This document shows positions 23,626 through 34,755 of a stretch of 64,000 nt of DNA, one piece after another. Each line of letters starts with the position of its first letter. The stretch's first letter is position 1. The position numbers and the translations under genes were made by a program. The DNA is taken from assembly GCA_051294375.1 (NCBI GenBank), contig JBJCIZ010000239.1, positions 28,405-92,404 on the forward strand, read 5' to 3'. The notes beneath the pieces are model-generated. The model ran no database searches. It was given only the letters and a program-made list of their open reading frames with translations, and had not been told where the DNA came from. This stretch comes from Paraspadella gotoi (taxonomy: Eukaryota > Chaetognatha).

Positions 23626-23848
23626 TCTCTTAATTTTTCCCCATTTTTTTCTTGTTTACATTAAATATGTTTTTCACTTGTGCCTGTTACTATATAAAAC
23701 CCCTATCGTTGAGGGAGTCTGACTTATTCTCTAAAGAGACGAAGCCTGAAAACAAAAATGGAAGATGTTTCTTGGCGGTGAGACTTCTCTGAATCTGAAT
23801 AGACGCAAAGCAATTCACCTCACACCTTTCACATCAAACTTTTTTTAA

Positions 23849-24412
23849 TTGTCCTTTGACAATACTTCTCCGACTTCAATAAAAACTAAGAACATGTTAA
23901 TAAAGAAGAACCTCCGCTATTTTTGTCTTAAAAATATCATTAAATCGGTTTTTCAATCTGTAAAAAAAATTATATGCAAATTATATTTTCGCACGTTTTC
24001 CATATATTTAATTTTTGCCGGAAGGGAGGAAAGGAATTCTTGTTCGGTAAAACGAAGCCGGAAGTCCCGCCGGAAGACGCCGGTTGCCGGAATTGACTTT
24101 CGGAAACAACTCGAGACTCTGATTCGTCGTCGACTTCCGAAAAGAAATCGAAATTTCCCTCGAGATCCACGCGAATCAAATCGTAAAACAGGAAATTATC
24201 CGGTTGACCCACTTTTGCCGGAAGCCGGATGCGAAATCTCTTTTCCGCTCGTTACCAAACTGCCTGGTGGGAGGAAGACTTTTCTGCCGGAAGACAAAGT
24301 CTGTGAGAGAAAACAAATCACTTCGTTAGGTCGAGAAGAGATTTATTCGGGATTAGGTCTAGAAAATCTCTTCGTTAGAGTTACGTCGAGTTACGATTAC
24401 GCATCAAATTGA
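23849..24412 (+). CDS. Unassigned open frame, 187 codons (doubtful)
   Basis: This is one of the few longer frames that is not a microsatellite translation. It reads Met-Ser-Phe-Asp at the start and ends ...SSYDYASN before TGA. The N-terminal half is Lys/Ile-rich and the C-terminal half is basic and mixed (for example RRRLPKRNRNFPRDPRESNR). I see no domain, signal peptide or membrane segment. The second half contains many GCCGGAAG repeats at DNA level (24017-24295), which give the recurrent Pro-Glu/Arg-Lys residues, so the frame may owe its openness to that repeat. Only the frame's last few bases touch the duplicated block that begins near 24396. I see neither a promoter nor splice signals that decide a gene model. 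A chance frame is at least as likely as a gene. Confidence 0.15.
   Translation: MSFDNTSPTSIKTKNMLIKKNLRYFCLKNIIKSVFQSVKKIICKLYFRTFSIYLIFAGREERNSCSVKRSRKSRRKTPVAGIDFRKQLETLIRRRLPKRNRNFPRDPRESNRKTGNYPVDPLLPEAGCEISFPLVTKLPGGRKTFLPEDKVCERKQITSLGREEIYSGLGLENLFVRVTSSYDYASN
24017..24295 (+). repeat. Cluster of GCCGGAAG octamers
   Basis: GCCGGAAG occurs near 24018, 24057, 24072, 24217 and 24285, with further variants GCCGGAAT and GCCGGTTG. The core CCGGAAG equals the ETS-family binding consensus, but the clustering could equally be a degraded short repeat. Confidence 0.5.
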
Positions 24413-24462
24413 AAAAAAAATACATTTTTTTACTTTAGGGGAGAAATTTAGGATGAATTGGG

Positions 24463-24620
24463 GCGCTCTGGGAAAATAAGGTCGGGAACACTGACCTGTC
24501 CTTGCCACGAGGGCCTGGCGTTTGTATCCCGATCCGTCTCTCGTTCAGTGAGGCTGATAATGAGTTAAGCTCACCAAAGTATTTTTGGGAATCTTAATCA
24601 CGAAGATAAATTGATGGTAA
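24463..24620 (+). repeat. R4 motif and following dispersed repeat
   Basis: It starts GGCGCTCTGGGAAAATAAGG and continues into a sequence shared only with copy B (36394-36560). The motif itself recurs at 19388 (inverse), 19620, 27276 (inverse) and 27452, and in degraded form at 34826. Confidence 0.6.
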
Positions 24621-25513
24621 CTCGGTCAACTGATACAACTCTTGGAAGCAAAGGCTTCAGTTTAAAAGCTCTAAGATTCATTTTAGTAGGGGAGGGCAAT
24701 AAGCCTTATAAGGCTAAGCCTAAGGCAGAAAATTAATTCAAATGATCACATTTTTTTGATAAGTTTCATTCTAAAGAGTGTGATTAGTTTAATTGTTTAA
24801 TTTGTTAAACTGTAATTGATAAAGCTACTTTCAGCAAATTTATTCTAGTTTGTTAAGTAAATTCTTTTATTTTTGAGCTTTGAAGTCTAATGTCCAGCCA
24901 TGTTAAATTGATTCTTTTGTTCAACTTTTTTAAATTAAAAATTAATATGTTTCATTATCCTTTAACAAATCGATTCTCTTTTGTTCAACTTTACCTCTCC
25001 CAACTCCTTAGCTTTCCACGTGGGGACTCTGTCTTCCCGCGCCTTTTATTTCTCTTCGATACTATTCGCGCCCTCTTTCGTCCCAAGAGAATCTTTTCTT
25101 CTCCGAAGCGTGAACGCCTCTTTCCATCTCCCAACCGTACGGTGGCGCTGGTGAGACAATTTTCTGCCTTTGTAGTCAATCCGTTGTGGATTCGAAAGAC
25201 AAAAGGAAAGAACCTTTGGTCGGTCTGACCGTCTGAGACAAATTACGTAGGTTGTTTATTTTTAATATTTTTAATATTTAAGATTTAAAACTTGCTAATT
25301 ACTTTCTATACGTCTGAGACTATTATATGTAACAAATTACGAGGTGAGTAAGGTTTTAAAAATACGCATACGTAAAAAAGTCAAATGTGCTAAATTAATC
25401 AATTAATTATTTAATTAATTACGTACAATTACCTATTCTTTTTTAATTTGAATGTTTTATGCTCTTTCCCCTTTTTTTTTGTCCTTACAGTAAAAGCCTC
25501 TACTTTCACGTTT

Positions 25514-25514
<1 letters not shown>

Positions 25515-25564
<50 letters not shown>

Positions 25565-25566
25565 TT
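25515..25566. repeat. (TC)n microsatellite
   Basis: Pure CT run. In copy B the equivalent site (about 37573-37685) is a heavily interrupted CT tract. Confidence 0.95.
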
Positions 25567-25979
25567 CTCATCCGATAACCTCTCTCTCTTTTTTCCCCAT
25601 CTCCATTTGCGCGGCGCCTCGTTTCTCCGGATCGACCGGTCCGTGGGTTCTGTCCATCCGTCTCCCGGCGCCGTGTACTTTTTCGGCGTTGATTCGCCGG
25701 TAGAGGGAATGTATAGATCGTCTGCTTTCCATTTATTTTAAGAGTATGTATGAGAATTGTTTTAAAAGTTTTAAAAGTTTTAATATCTTTAAAGTTTATT
25801 TAATTTATTTAATCTAATCCCATTTCAAGAACCCAAGTCTTTCTAAACTGAATTGTTCAAATTTAAAATTTCCGAAATTTTACACTTATTTTATTTTTTT
25901 CCCCTCAATTTTAAGTTTAGTATGATAAATGGATGACTGGACCAATCTCTTAATTAAGACTAAGTATTAGATTTAGGAA

Positions 25980-26335
25980 TATATCTAGTTCAGAAATTAG
26001 CACAACCGATATACAAATTATTCATTCATTCAATAAATAAGCTATCTTGCCCTTGACTTTGGACTATGGCGAGTCAAGGCCTCTATTTAAATAATAATAT
26101 AGCAGGACTAGCTAAGCCTTAGTAGTTAAATTATATGATTTACATAATAATAATAAACGAATAAACGAGACTGTGAGAGAGTCTTGATTGAAAGCTTGCA
26201 GGGACCTGCTATGTCGTTATCTTGTAAGAGTGATGGAGACCTTAAACCACCAATGCCTGTCCAAAGTCGGAGGCAAGATAGCTTATTTATTAAACGAATG
26301 GATAATTTTTATATTGCTTGTACGAATTTCATAAA
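25980..26335. mobile_element. R1 inverted pair (foldback-like), core 1
   Basis: The left arm (25980-26055, minus) and the right arm (26157-26335, plus) are R1 sequences facing outward. The outer ends GAAATTAGCACAACCGATAT and its inverse (ATATTGCTTGTACGAATTTC) match. The core is AT-rich and about 100 bp. Copy B has the same arms but about 740 bp more between them (38220-39060). Confidence 0.6.
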
Positions 26336-26594
26336 GCGAAGCTCCTGAATTTTACATCTGACCCGTGAAGCGTTTCTTAAGTCTCACCCCCCATTTTAAT
26401 ATTCAAGTCAAATTAAGAATGATTTCTTACATTTTCCAATTTTTCCGAAAATTCAGTCCGTTGGCTCTAAGAACTTACCTCACCCTTTTTCACTTCCCCG
26501 TTGGTAAGTTTCGCCTTTCCAATCTCATTTTCTTTTTTTTTCCCCTCCTTTTCTCGGTCGAGACGTCTTACAACGATGATTCATTTCCGATTCG

Positions 26595-26595
<1 letters not shown>

Positions 26596-26628
<33 letters not shown>

Positions 26629-26630
26629 TT
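26596..26630. repeat. (GTC)n microsatellite
   Basis: About eleven units. In copy B the equivalent (39516-39560) is disrupted by inserted bases. Confidence 0.95.
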
Positions 26631-26708
26631 GATCTTGTTTTATGCACGAATACATTCTCTTTCTTTTCCTTCTTTGCTCCTTTATCTTCGACCGCATTAA
26701 TCATTACG

Positions 26709-26824
26709 NNNNNNNNNNNNNNNNNNNNNNNNNNNNNNNNNNNNNNNNNNNNNNNNNNNNNNNNNNNNNNNNNNNNNNNNNNNNNNNNNNNNNNNNNNNN
26801 NNNNNNNNNNNNNNNNNNNNNNNN
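26709..26824. other. Assembly gap, 116 N
   Basis: The gap falls where copy B (39650-39790) has CGAGACCAGAACTAG and a long (AG)n. The block to its right is inverted relative to copy B. Confidence 0.99.
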
Positions 26825-27013
26825 GCCTCTCTCTCTCCCTCTCTTCTCTCTACAGAGGTCTCTTTTCGGTCTTCACCCTTTAGCCGTTTACCTCAGCTCG
26901 CCATTTTTACCATCACTCCTTGCCATTTTATCTACTCTCTCTCTCTCTCCTCTCTCGTCTCTCTCTCTCTTCTCTCTCTCTCTCTCTCTCGAGAGAGAGA
27001 GAGAGAGAGAGAG
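26825..27013. repeat. CT-rich block ending in a (TC)n(AG)n palindrome
   Basis: About 26825-26990 is CT-rich and matches copy B 39775-39870 only as reverse complement. It ends in (TC)n at 26963-26991 directly followed by (AG)n at 26990-27013, a self-complementary junction. Confidence 0.8.
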
Positions 27014-27275
27014 TGACCTCTGTAGAGTCTGTACTAAAGTGTCGAAAAAAGAAGTAAAACGACATAATAAAGTACATTAACGAGGGTACAAGTTTTATGA
27101 GAGGGAGACAAGTAAAATGTTTAAGGAAATAGTCTACTAATGATAGAATCAGAAGGAAAATTATAAAATTGGGTTGCGAAAAAAGTGGTAAGTTTTTAAA
27201 AAAAAATGGTAAACGGTTGAAAAAAGATGGGAGGCGTAACGTGATCTTCAAAAAACAATTTACAACAAAACCCGG

Positions 27276-27472
27276 GCGCTCTTTTCCGAGAGTGCCCAAT
27301 TTCTGTTCCTTTATCCAAGACTTTAATTTCAACCTTAATATTTGACCTAAATATGTGCTTAAACTATTTAATCACGAAACCTAATCCTTAACCCGAACCT
27401 CAAACTTAATCTTTAAAATTAAAATTAACTTAATTCTAAATTTAATCTAAAATGGGGCATTCTGGGGAAATA
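27276..27472. mobile_element. Small element bracketed by inverted R4 motifs
   Basis: The left edge TTTTCCGAGAGTGCCCAATT is approximately the inverse of the right edge AATGGGGCATTCTGGGGAAA. The interior is AT-rich with CCTAATCCTTAACCC-like sequence. Copy B carries it at about 40190-40395. No coding capacity. Confidence 0.45.
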
Positions 27473-28447
27473 AGAACCCAAAAAGGCTCGTCTCTTCTAT
27501 TCACCCACGAGTTTTCAGAACGAGAGAATAAGATAAGAACAAGGGATAACAAATTCTTTCCTCATCGGGTGAATGACCTTTTTGCCAGCGACGGCCACAA
27601 GTACCGACATCAAGGCTCAAATCCTGGCAGAAATAACCAACGTCATTAACAGATACTTATTGAGGAGTCGAGAGCGAGAACTTGAAAGGAGCAGTGAGTG
27701 AGCTTTCAAGCTTTTCTTGGAATACCTTTCCTATAGGGGAGGCCGTTTAGTGAGCGAGGCCCAAAAAGCAGAATAAAAGCGACGGGAAAAGCGATGATTG
27801 AAAGTAAAGACTATAACAAATGACTATACTAAGTGCAATGACAAGTAGACACGACCAAAGGCAACGGAGTCATGTCCAAAAAAAAATCGCGCCACTTTAT
27901 TTCAGACTATCACCCTATATACTTGAATTTAAAAAAAAAAAAAAATTCAAAGTGAATTAAAGCTCATTGAAAGATAATAAGTTTGGCATAAATTTTATAA
28001 AAATTGGGCTATCCATTTAGGAGCACTGATTTGTTAAAATAAAGTACTCTACCGTAAAGCTGATATTCTAATATTTTCCTTTCCTTGATTAAAAATGAAG
28101 TAAATTACACAGGACATCTGGAAAGATAACTGGATAACTGAATTGCCCCAAATCCTTATATAATAATTTTAATGGAATTTAAATGAAATTTAAAGTTATA
28201 AAGTAGCGCGTTTTTTTTTTGCACAGGAGTGTACTTGATGGCAATGGCAACGAGCAATGACTGATAGCAAAGACCAGGAGCAATGATCAAGAGGAATGAC
28301 ATAACTGTTAGCAAAAGCAAAGTTATAGGTCTTTGCCAAAGAGCAACGACCTCTAACTCAAAAAAAAAAAGAGCAACAGTTTTGAGATTAAGATAAAGAG
28401 ATAAAAAGATTAAGAGCCCTCCGCTTGACATCGACGGCGACGACGAC
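27473..28447. other. Single-copy part of locus A, no gene recognised
   Basis: Ordinary composition with GCAATGACNGATAGCAA-like short repeats at 28235-28375 (GCAACGA/GCAATGA spaced about 20-30 bp). It ends in (CGACGACGAC) at the 10-N gap. Confidence 0.5.
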
Positions 28448-28457
28448 NNNNNNNNNN
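28448..28457. other. Assembly gap, 10 N
   Basis: Copy B has about 290 bp here (about 41383-41673): a GC-rich GGCAGCGG segment, then (AG)n. The 10-N size in copy A is therefore far too small. Confidence 0.99.
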
Positions 28458-28867
28458 TTCAATCGCGGAGATGCCAAAGCCTTTGATGACGCCAAAAACT
28501 ACGTCAAAAACTACGCCAACGATGACGCCGACAACTACGCTCACAACTACGCCAACGATGTTATCAGCGACCACCATCAGCACACTTCTTTTGCTAACAT
28601 CGACAAAGATTATGTCAAAACAAAGACTGACAATCGACGAGAGGCTGACCGAGTTAATGTTTAGGAGAAATATGTCAATGTTATTATGGTTAGTTTATAC
28701 ACTTATATTATGTTATGTTATATTATGTTAACAAGTCGTCATTGAACACACTAAAATTTCCGATCCAATACTTAAGGGACTGGTCCTTTATAAAATCGAA
28801 CATTCTATTAGAAATATTATACCACTTCATTTGATCCGGACAGCCAAGTAGCTCTACGGTGTAAATA

Positions 28868-29035
28868 AACGAGAGTGTGAGAGAGTCTTGATTAAAAAGC
28901 TTGCAGGGACCCGCTATGTCATTTATCTTGTAAGACGTGCATGGACAGCCTTAAACCGCCAAGCCGGTAAAAGTCCGGGTCGAAATAGCTCTTTATTAAA
29001 CGAATGGACAATTTTTATATTGGTAATCACATTCA
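28868..29035 (+). repeat. R1 copy, right arm only
   Basis: Same block order as at 26157-26335. In copy B the matching arm (42225-42400) has an inverted partner at 41925-42050, which copy A lacks near 28700. Confidence 0.75.
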
Positions 29036-29606
29036 TGGCATAACTTTGTCATAAATGGAACAATAACGACGAAACGAAAAAAGACGCACGATCCGGAGTG
29101 ACTACGTACGATATCCCGGCCGCCTGAGATCACGCCACGAAAAATTCGATCAAACTCGAAAATCGCTTTACTCCTTCAATCGCAACAGATTCCTCTGACA
29201 ATCGACCTTTTCCTCTTTTCTTTCTCTCCGCCGCCATATCTAACCAACAAGTCGCTTTCCCTACCTTTCACTAACCACCTCGCGCTAGTCCCTTTTTTGC
29301 CCTATCCAAAACGACACCCAACTTTTTTCTATCCGCTCGATTTACCCTGAAACTTTATCCAAGTATTCATGGATACTATCCATCCTTCAATGAACCAATC
29401 ATTGACCATCTTATCGTATCCGCCATTCTAATAACCCGCTCTTCCACCCTAACCTCTCCTCCTTCCTAATCGCTATTCTAAACCTCCCCTACCCCCACTT
29501 TCCCTAACCAACCCCTAACCTCCGAACCTTGTGGGCGTTCCCAATCTCCCGCCTTTAATCCCTGAAGGTTTTTTTCGTCTTCCGCTATTCCTTCGTTCCG
29601 AGACGA

Positions 29607-29855
29607 CCGATCCAACCAACCAACCAACGCGACCGACCAAACCAACCAATCCGACCCGACCGACCGACCGACCGACCGACCGAACCGACCGACTGAACCG
29701 ACCGACCGACCCGACCGACCGACCGACCGACCGACCGACCGACCGACCGATCCGACCGACGACCGACAGACGCGACCGACCGACGACCGACCGACCGACC
29801 GAACCGACCGACCAGACCGACCAGACGACCGACACGACCGACCGACCGCCGACTT
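29607..29855 (+). repeat. (CGAC)n/(CCGA)n tetranucleotide repeat
   Basis: ACCGACCGACC units with irregular insertions. They read (PTDR)n on plus and (VGRS)n on minus. Copy B has it at 43560-43715. Confidence 0.95.
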
Positions 29856-30315
29856 GGCCTAATCCCTAATGCCTTGCCAATTTCCTAACCCTAATCCTTG
29901 TCAATTCCCTAACTCTAAATCCTTGCCTAAATTTCCTAATCCTTGGCCTAATTCCCTAACCTAATCTTTGGCCAATTCCCCTAACTCTAATCCTTGGCCT
30001 AATCCCAATCATTAGCCTAATCCCTAACCCTAAAATTCCTTGGCCTAATCCCTAACCCTAAATCCATGGGCCTAAATCCCTAACCCTTATCTTCGGCCTC
30101 AATCCCATGAACCCTACCTCCTTGGCCATTACCCTCACCACTAATCCTTGGCTAATTCCCTACTCTAATCCTCGGCCTAATCCCTAACCTAATCCTTGGC
30201 CTGAATTCCTAACCCTTGGGCTAATCCTAACCCTAATCCCTTGCCCTAACTCCTAACCTAATCCATGGCCTAATCGCCTAACCCTAATCATGGCCTAATC
30301 CCTAACCCTAACCTC
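29856..30315 (+). repeat. Degenerate 25-bp telomere-like satellite (CCTAACCCTAATCC)
   Basis: The consensus unit is CCTAATCCCTAACCCTAATC plus CTTGG (25 bp). Copies here carry many one-base indels, whereas 44048-44190 shows clean units. It shares GATTAGGGATTAGGGTTA (inverse) with the 17350-17697 array. Confidence 0.9.
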
Positions 30316-30763
30316 TTTTAATTTAAACGAATTAGACGAGAAAAAACATTTTCGCCGGAATCTTTGCGACTTTTTTTTTCAACAGAGAATCACAAAATTG
30401 GTGACAGCGAATATCTCGGATTCAAAAAAAAAAAATCATTTAAAGATTAAAAGACGTTTGCAAATAGAAATTTAATTTTTTTTTAATCATCAAGCGGCAT
30501 GACGGTAAATTAATATTAACACCATTGGTTACGGTTCACGATTTTCGTCAAGTTTTTTTTTTCTCATCGCTCCGATTCATCGCCATATATTTCTGTCACC
30601 TCACAATGCCACCATTGTATAATGTCCATTATGTCTCTTCGGATGATTACAGAGCAAGACGAATTCAACTTTCAAAAAGTTTTGTCCCCACTCTCTTTAA
30701 TTAAAGAAATTGTGTACTATCACGCTTCAAAGAATACGTCCATTCTTAAAATCCGTTTTATTT

Positions 30764-30830
30764 TATCCGTCCATCCATCCGTCCATCCATCCATCCATCC
30801 TTTCATCCAGTCCATCCATCCATCCACTCC
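30764..30830 (+). repeat. (TCCA)n microsatellite
   Basis: TCCATCCATCCGTCC units; copy B at 44612-44685. Confidence 0.95.
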
Positions 30831-30839
30831 TCAATTTAA

Positions 30840-31292
30840 TCACACACCGTTTTTTCACCTTTTTATCACTGCCACTTCTCACCTTTTAATCACCGCCACT
30901 CCTAACTTTATACATCGCAATTTTCTCAACTGACACCCTCACATTAATCACCAGACTTTTCTCACTTCCAATTCCACTTCTATCACCATCACTTCTCCCA
31001 TCTCTATCATTACTTCGATTCAAAACTTTTTATCACTATCATTTCTCCGCATCTCTATCACCGCAATCACTTTATCAACTATCACTTCCCCCAATCTCTC
31101 TCACCTCCCTCCTCACATCTCTCAGCTGTAACCTTCCCCCATTCTCTCACCTTCCTCTCTCCTTCGCTTCTATCACTATCACTTCCTCTCTCCTTCGCTT
31201 CTATCACTATCACTTCCTCACCGTCCTTAAGCTTCTATCACTATCACTTCTCTCTCACTTCGCTCTATCACTATCACTTCCCCCCTATACGG
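30840..31292 (+). repeat. ATCACTATCACTTC tandem repeats, 31-bp unit at the end
   Basis: Loose (TTTTATCACTGCCACTTCTC) units pass into regular 31-bp units CTTCTATCACTATCACTTCC plus TCTCTCCTTCG at 31160-31275. Copy B has 44690-45120 and copy C 54890-55220 (noisy). Confidence 0.85.
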
Positions 31293-31339
31293 CCATTCTC
31301 CTTCGTCGTCCCACAACGAGGACGGTCGATTCTTCTTCA

Positions 31340-31560
31340 TTCCTTCTGGCGCAAAACGACGTCGACGACGCCGCCGCAGCGGCCGCCGCGGCAGCCGCGA
31401 CCACGCCGTCACCGCGTCCACAGCCCTTGTCGGCCGCAGCGCCGCGGGGGTCCGGCGCCGCCCGCTGGAAACTTCGGGCGTCGAAATTCGGCGCCGGCGC
31501 GATCGGCGACGATGAGACGAACGACGACGACCGAAACGACGACGCTGAGAGCGTCATGGC
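31340..31560. other. GC-rich, CpG-rich block
   Basis: GCCGCC/GCGGCC-rich sequence of about 220 bp in otherwise AT-rich or CT-rich DNA, conserved at 45180-45365 (B) and, degraded, at 55800-56030 (C). Frames of 64-90 codons are poly-Ala/Arg. It resembles a CpG island but I see no transcript structure. Confidence 0.6.
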
Positions 31561-31594
31561 CGGGGAACAATGACGAGGAGGGCCGTTCGAGGCT

Positions 31595-31679
31595 GATGGG
31601 GGGGGAGGGTGGGAGATGAGAGACTACGTGAAATGGAGATGGAACTTGGAGAGAGAGACGAGAGAGAGAGAGAGAGAGT

Positions 31680-31739
<60 letters not shown>

Positions 31740-31786
31740 GAAAAGAATGGAATGACATCAAAAACTCTAGTGAATGAAGATAGAAT

Positions 31787-31828
<42 letters not shown>

Positions 31829-31908
31829 GAAGAGAGAAGAGAGAGAGGAGAGAGAGAGAATGATCGAAATAGGAAACAACATCAAAAATCTAGTGATGAG
31901 ATAGATTG

Positions 31909-31939
<31 letters not shown>

Positions 31940-32185
31940 TAGAGACGAGAATGAAACGAATGGATACTACATAATCTAGTGAATGAAGATAGACATTGGA
32001 AGACGAGAGAGACGAGAGAGAGAGAGGATAGAGAAGAGAATGAAACGAATGGAACGACATCAAATCTTAGTGAATGAAGATAGAATTGGAGAGAGAGACG
32101 AGAGAGAGAGAGAGAGATAGAGAGAGAGAGAGAATGAACGAATGGACAAGACATCAAATCTGTGAATGGGAGATAGAATTGGAAG

Positions 32186-32229
<44 letters not shown>

Positions 32230-32292
32230 AATGAACAAATGGACACGACATCAAACTCTAGTGAATGGAGATAGAATTGGAGGAGAAAGAGA

Positions 32293-32342
<50 letters not shown>

Positions 32343-32422
32343 ATGAACAAATAGGAACGACATCAAATCTAGTAGAATGGAGATAGAATTGGAAGAGAAA
32401 GAGAGAAAGAGAGAGAGAGAGA

Positions 32423-32459
<37 letters not shown>

Positions 32460-32480
32460 GAGAGAATGGAACGACATAAA
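31595..32480 (+). repeat. Composite minisatellite: ~50-bp module plus (AG)n, about 8 units
   Basis: Each unit is GAATGAACGAATGGAACGAC, ATCAAATCTAGTGAATGGAG and ATAGAATTGG followed by a variable (AG)n of 20-50 bp. TCTAGTGAATG-like anchors recur about every 100 bp. Copy B has about 14 units. Confidence 0.9.
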
Positions 32481-33024
32481 AAAAATAAAAATCCCCAAAT
32501 TTTCCTCTCCGCGAAAAATCATTACGGTTCCACTCGACGACAGGTTGACATTTTTTAAAAAAACGATGAAAAACGAATTAATGAAGAGAACGGAACAATC
32601 AAGAAAATTCAGAAAAAAAAAAAAAAAAACAGAGACCCACAAACACGAAAACGGCGTCGAGAGATAAAAAAACTGAATTTTCGTCGACGCTCGAACAAAA
32701 AAAAATGGCGTCGATAGATTTTTTTTTTAAAACTTTTAAAATTTTTTTTGTAACAAAATCGAGTGACTTTTGTTTAATTTGTCTTTCTTTCGAATCTTAC
32801 CTCGACGATTAGTCGGTGGTGAATAAACTCACGACTTTGTTGAAACGTGATAATTAATGGATGTGGAAGAGTTGAGATAAGGAGAGCTCTTCTCTGGCGC
32901 GAGACATTGTCTCTCAGGGTTATCAACAGAACATTGATTAAAAACAAAAAATATTAGATGAAAGTCCAACAATGACATTGAGAGAAAAGTGGCAAAAAAT
33001 GTTTGTTAGGAAAGACTGAAATAA
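32481..33024. other. AT-rich part of locus A, no gene recognised
   Basis: Contains two GGCGTCGA.AGAT repeats (32652 and 32706). Matches B 46960-47460. Confidence 0.6.
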
Positions 33025-33135
33025 AAAGAGAGAGAGAGAGAAGGAGGAGAGTAGAGAGGAGAGAGGAGAGAGAGAGAGAGAGAGACGAGAGGGAGAGAAG
33101 AGAGGAGAGAGAGAGAGAGAGAGAGGAGAGAGAGT
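33025..33135. repeat. (AG)n-rich tract, possible deletion junction
   Basis: One purine tract here corresponds to two in copy B (47466-47530 and 49195-49238) that flank about 1.7 kb absent from copy A. Confidence 0.8.
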
Positions 33136-33198
33136 CATTGACGTTCACCCAACGCAATCAGTTTGACGAGAACAACTGGAAGCCTTCATTAACATGCT

Positions 33199-33218
33199 CA
33201 CTCTCTCTCTCTTCTCTC

Positions 33219-33251
<33 letters not shown>

Positions 33252-33253
33252 TT

Positions 33254-33291
<38 letters not shown>

Positions 33292-33540
33292 GTCAAGCCC
33301 GAGTCTTCTCCTCTCCATCGACCAAAGGCTATAAAAAACGTCGAACGACGGTCCACGACTGATTAAAATATTACAATATTCAAATCGATTTTTCTCTCTC
33401 ATCTCTCTCTCTCTGGTCTCTCTCTCTCTCTTCTTCTCTCTCTCTCTCTCTCTCTCCCTCCCCTCTCTCGTCGTTAGCTCAGCCTGGTCGCTTCTCCGGC
33501 TCGGGTCCGGCGCTCGTCTCTTCTCTCTCTCTCTCTCCTC
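33199..33540. repeat. (TC)n-rich tracts with unique inserts
   Basis: CT runs at 33199-33290 and 33390-33470 and a shorter one at 33520-33540. Between the last two, GTTAGCTCAGCCTGGTCGCT and following GC-rich sequence (33474-33520) has no counterpart in copy B. Confidence 0.85.
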
Positions 33541-34554
33541 GTATTCACCTCATGTAGGCGGGTCATTTTTGAAATTTAGCGGCGAAGATCGACGCCAGAA
33601 CACCTCAGCTCATTTGCCACCTGGACGGAAAAAGAAGCGTTGGGGGGGGTGGTAGAATTTCCGTAATTTAAAAAAAAAAATGAACTAAGATTTCTAGGGA
33701 TTAAAAACTCCATAATTTAGTGAATTAACGATTAAACGAAATAAGAACTAAATCATGTCCGACTGATTAATCGACAATCAATCAATCACTCATACGAAAA
33801 AAAAAATCAATAATCAATTAACCAAATCTTATATAATCCAATAATAAAAATAACGATTCGAATTAAATGCAATTAAACAATCGACACAATCAAACATTCT
33901 ATAATCAACAGTCATCTATCGATAAATCGTAATTCGCAACAACACATTGGGTCTCGAAACATCAGAGAGCTCGATTACCATTTTTGGTAATTTCTTCCGA
34001 GCCTCTGATTTCCGGTTCCATCTCTGTATCTCCTGTAATGAAAAACAACAAAAACAACAACAACAACAACAAAAACAACACAACAACCAACGCGAACCCA
34101 AGTTGTCGATGACGAAGAGTAGAAACCGATCTGCGGTCGCTCGAACCTTCGAAGGAAAGATTTCAACGACGATGGCCAAAACAGATTCCGATCCACATTT
34201 CACCTAAACAAATAAAACAGTTTGTTTGTTTGTTTTGTTTTTGTTTGTTTTTTTTTATTAGCTAAAGTTAAATGTTATCTTTTTTTTTTTATTACATCTT
34301 TATTTTTCAGGGAAAAAAATTTTTTTTCGCCAACTTTGTCGAAAAATTGTGACTTTCGATCACTACACTACTAGTAGGAAAAGATTACTTTTAAGTCTTA
34401 ACGTTAACAAAGTAGAGCTTGTGGCCTCCGGTTCTATCCCTGGTCAGAATCATCCTCGCGAAAGAGTGAGGGGCCGTAAACCATGAAGCCGACCGTCAGA
34501 TCTGTTGACGAGCATTGCGATACCTCTTTTCTCGCTGCAACTGCGATGCTTTAA
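33541..34554. other. Single-copy part of locus A, no gene recognised
   Basis: AATCAATC-rich AT sequence (33715-33935), (AAC)n at 34043-34083 and (TTTG)n at 34216-34250. The short frames over (AAC)n are low-complexity. Confidence 0.55.
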
Positions 34555-34755
34555 GTTTCGGCTTTCTCGTGGATAAGGCGCTAAGCGGGCTGAAGACTAC
34601 TATACGTAACTTCTGTGCCCCCCTCAGCAGCCATGGAACGTGTCCTGGGCTTGGAACAGTTTTGAAGGTTTTCCACGCCCCCCAAGGCGGTTTACGACCG
34701 TCCTCACGCTTCCCGCGGGTAGTACCGGGTAGGTATGAGCTGATGGCTTTACGCA
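34555..34755 (+). mobile_element. R3 SINE-like dispersed repeat
   Basis: Inverse match to 8042-8300 (see that entry). GTGGATAAGGCGCTAAGC lies at about 34570 and GGTTTTCCACGCCCCCCAAG at about 34668. Copy B carries it at 50610-50785 with indels. Confidence 0.55.

Noticed and set aside
28425-28664. 79-codon plus frame with Asp/Asn/Tyr repeats
   Set aside because: Built on GACGCCAAAAACTACGTC-type short repeats, crosses a 10-N gap, and is frame-disrupted in copy B.
29515-29869. (PTDR)n and (VGRS)n frames
   Set aside because: Translations of the (CGAC)n tetranucleotide repeat.
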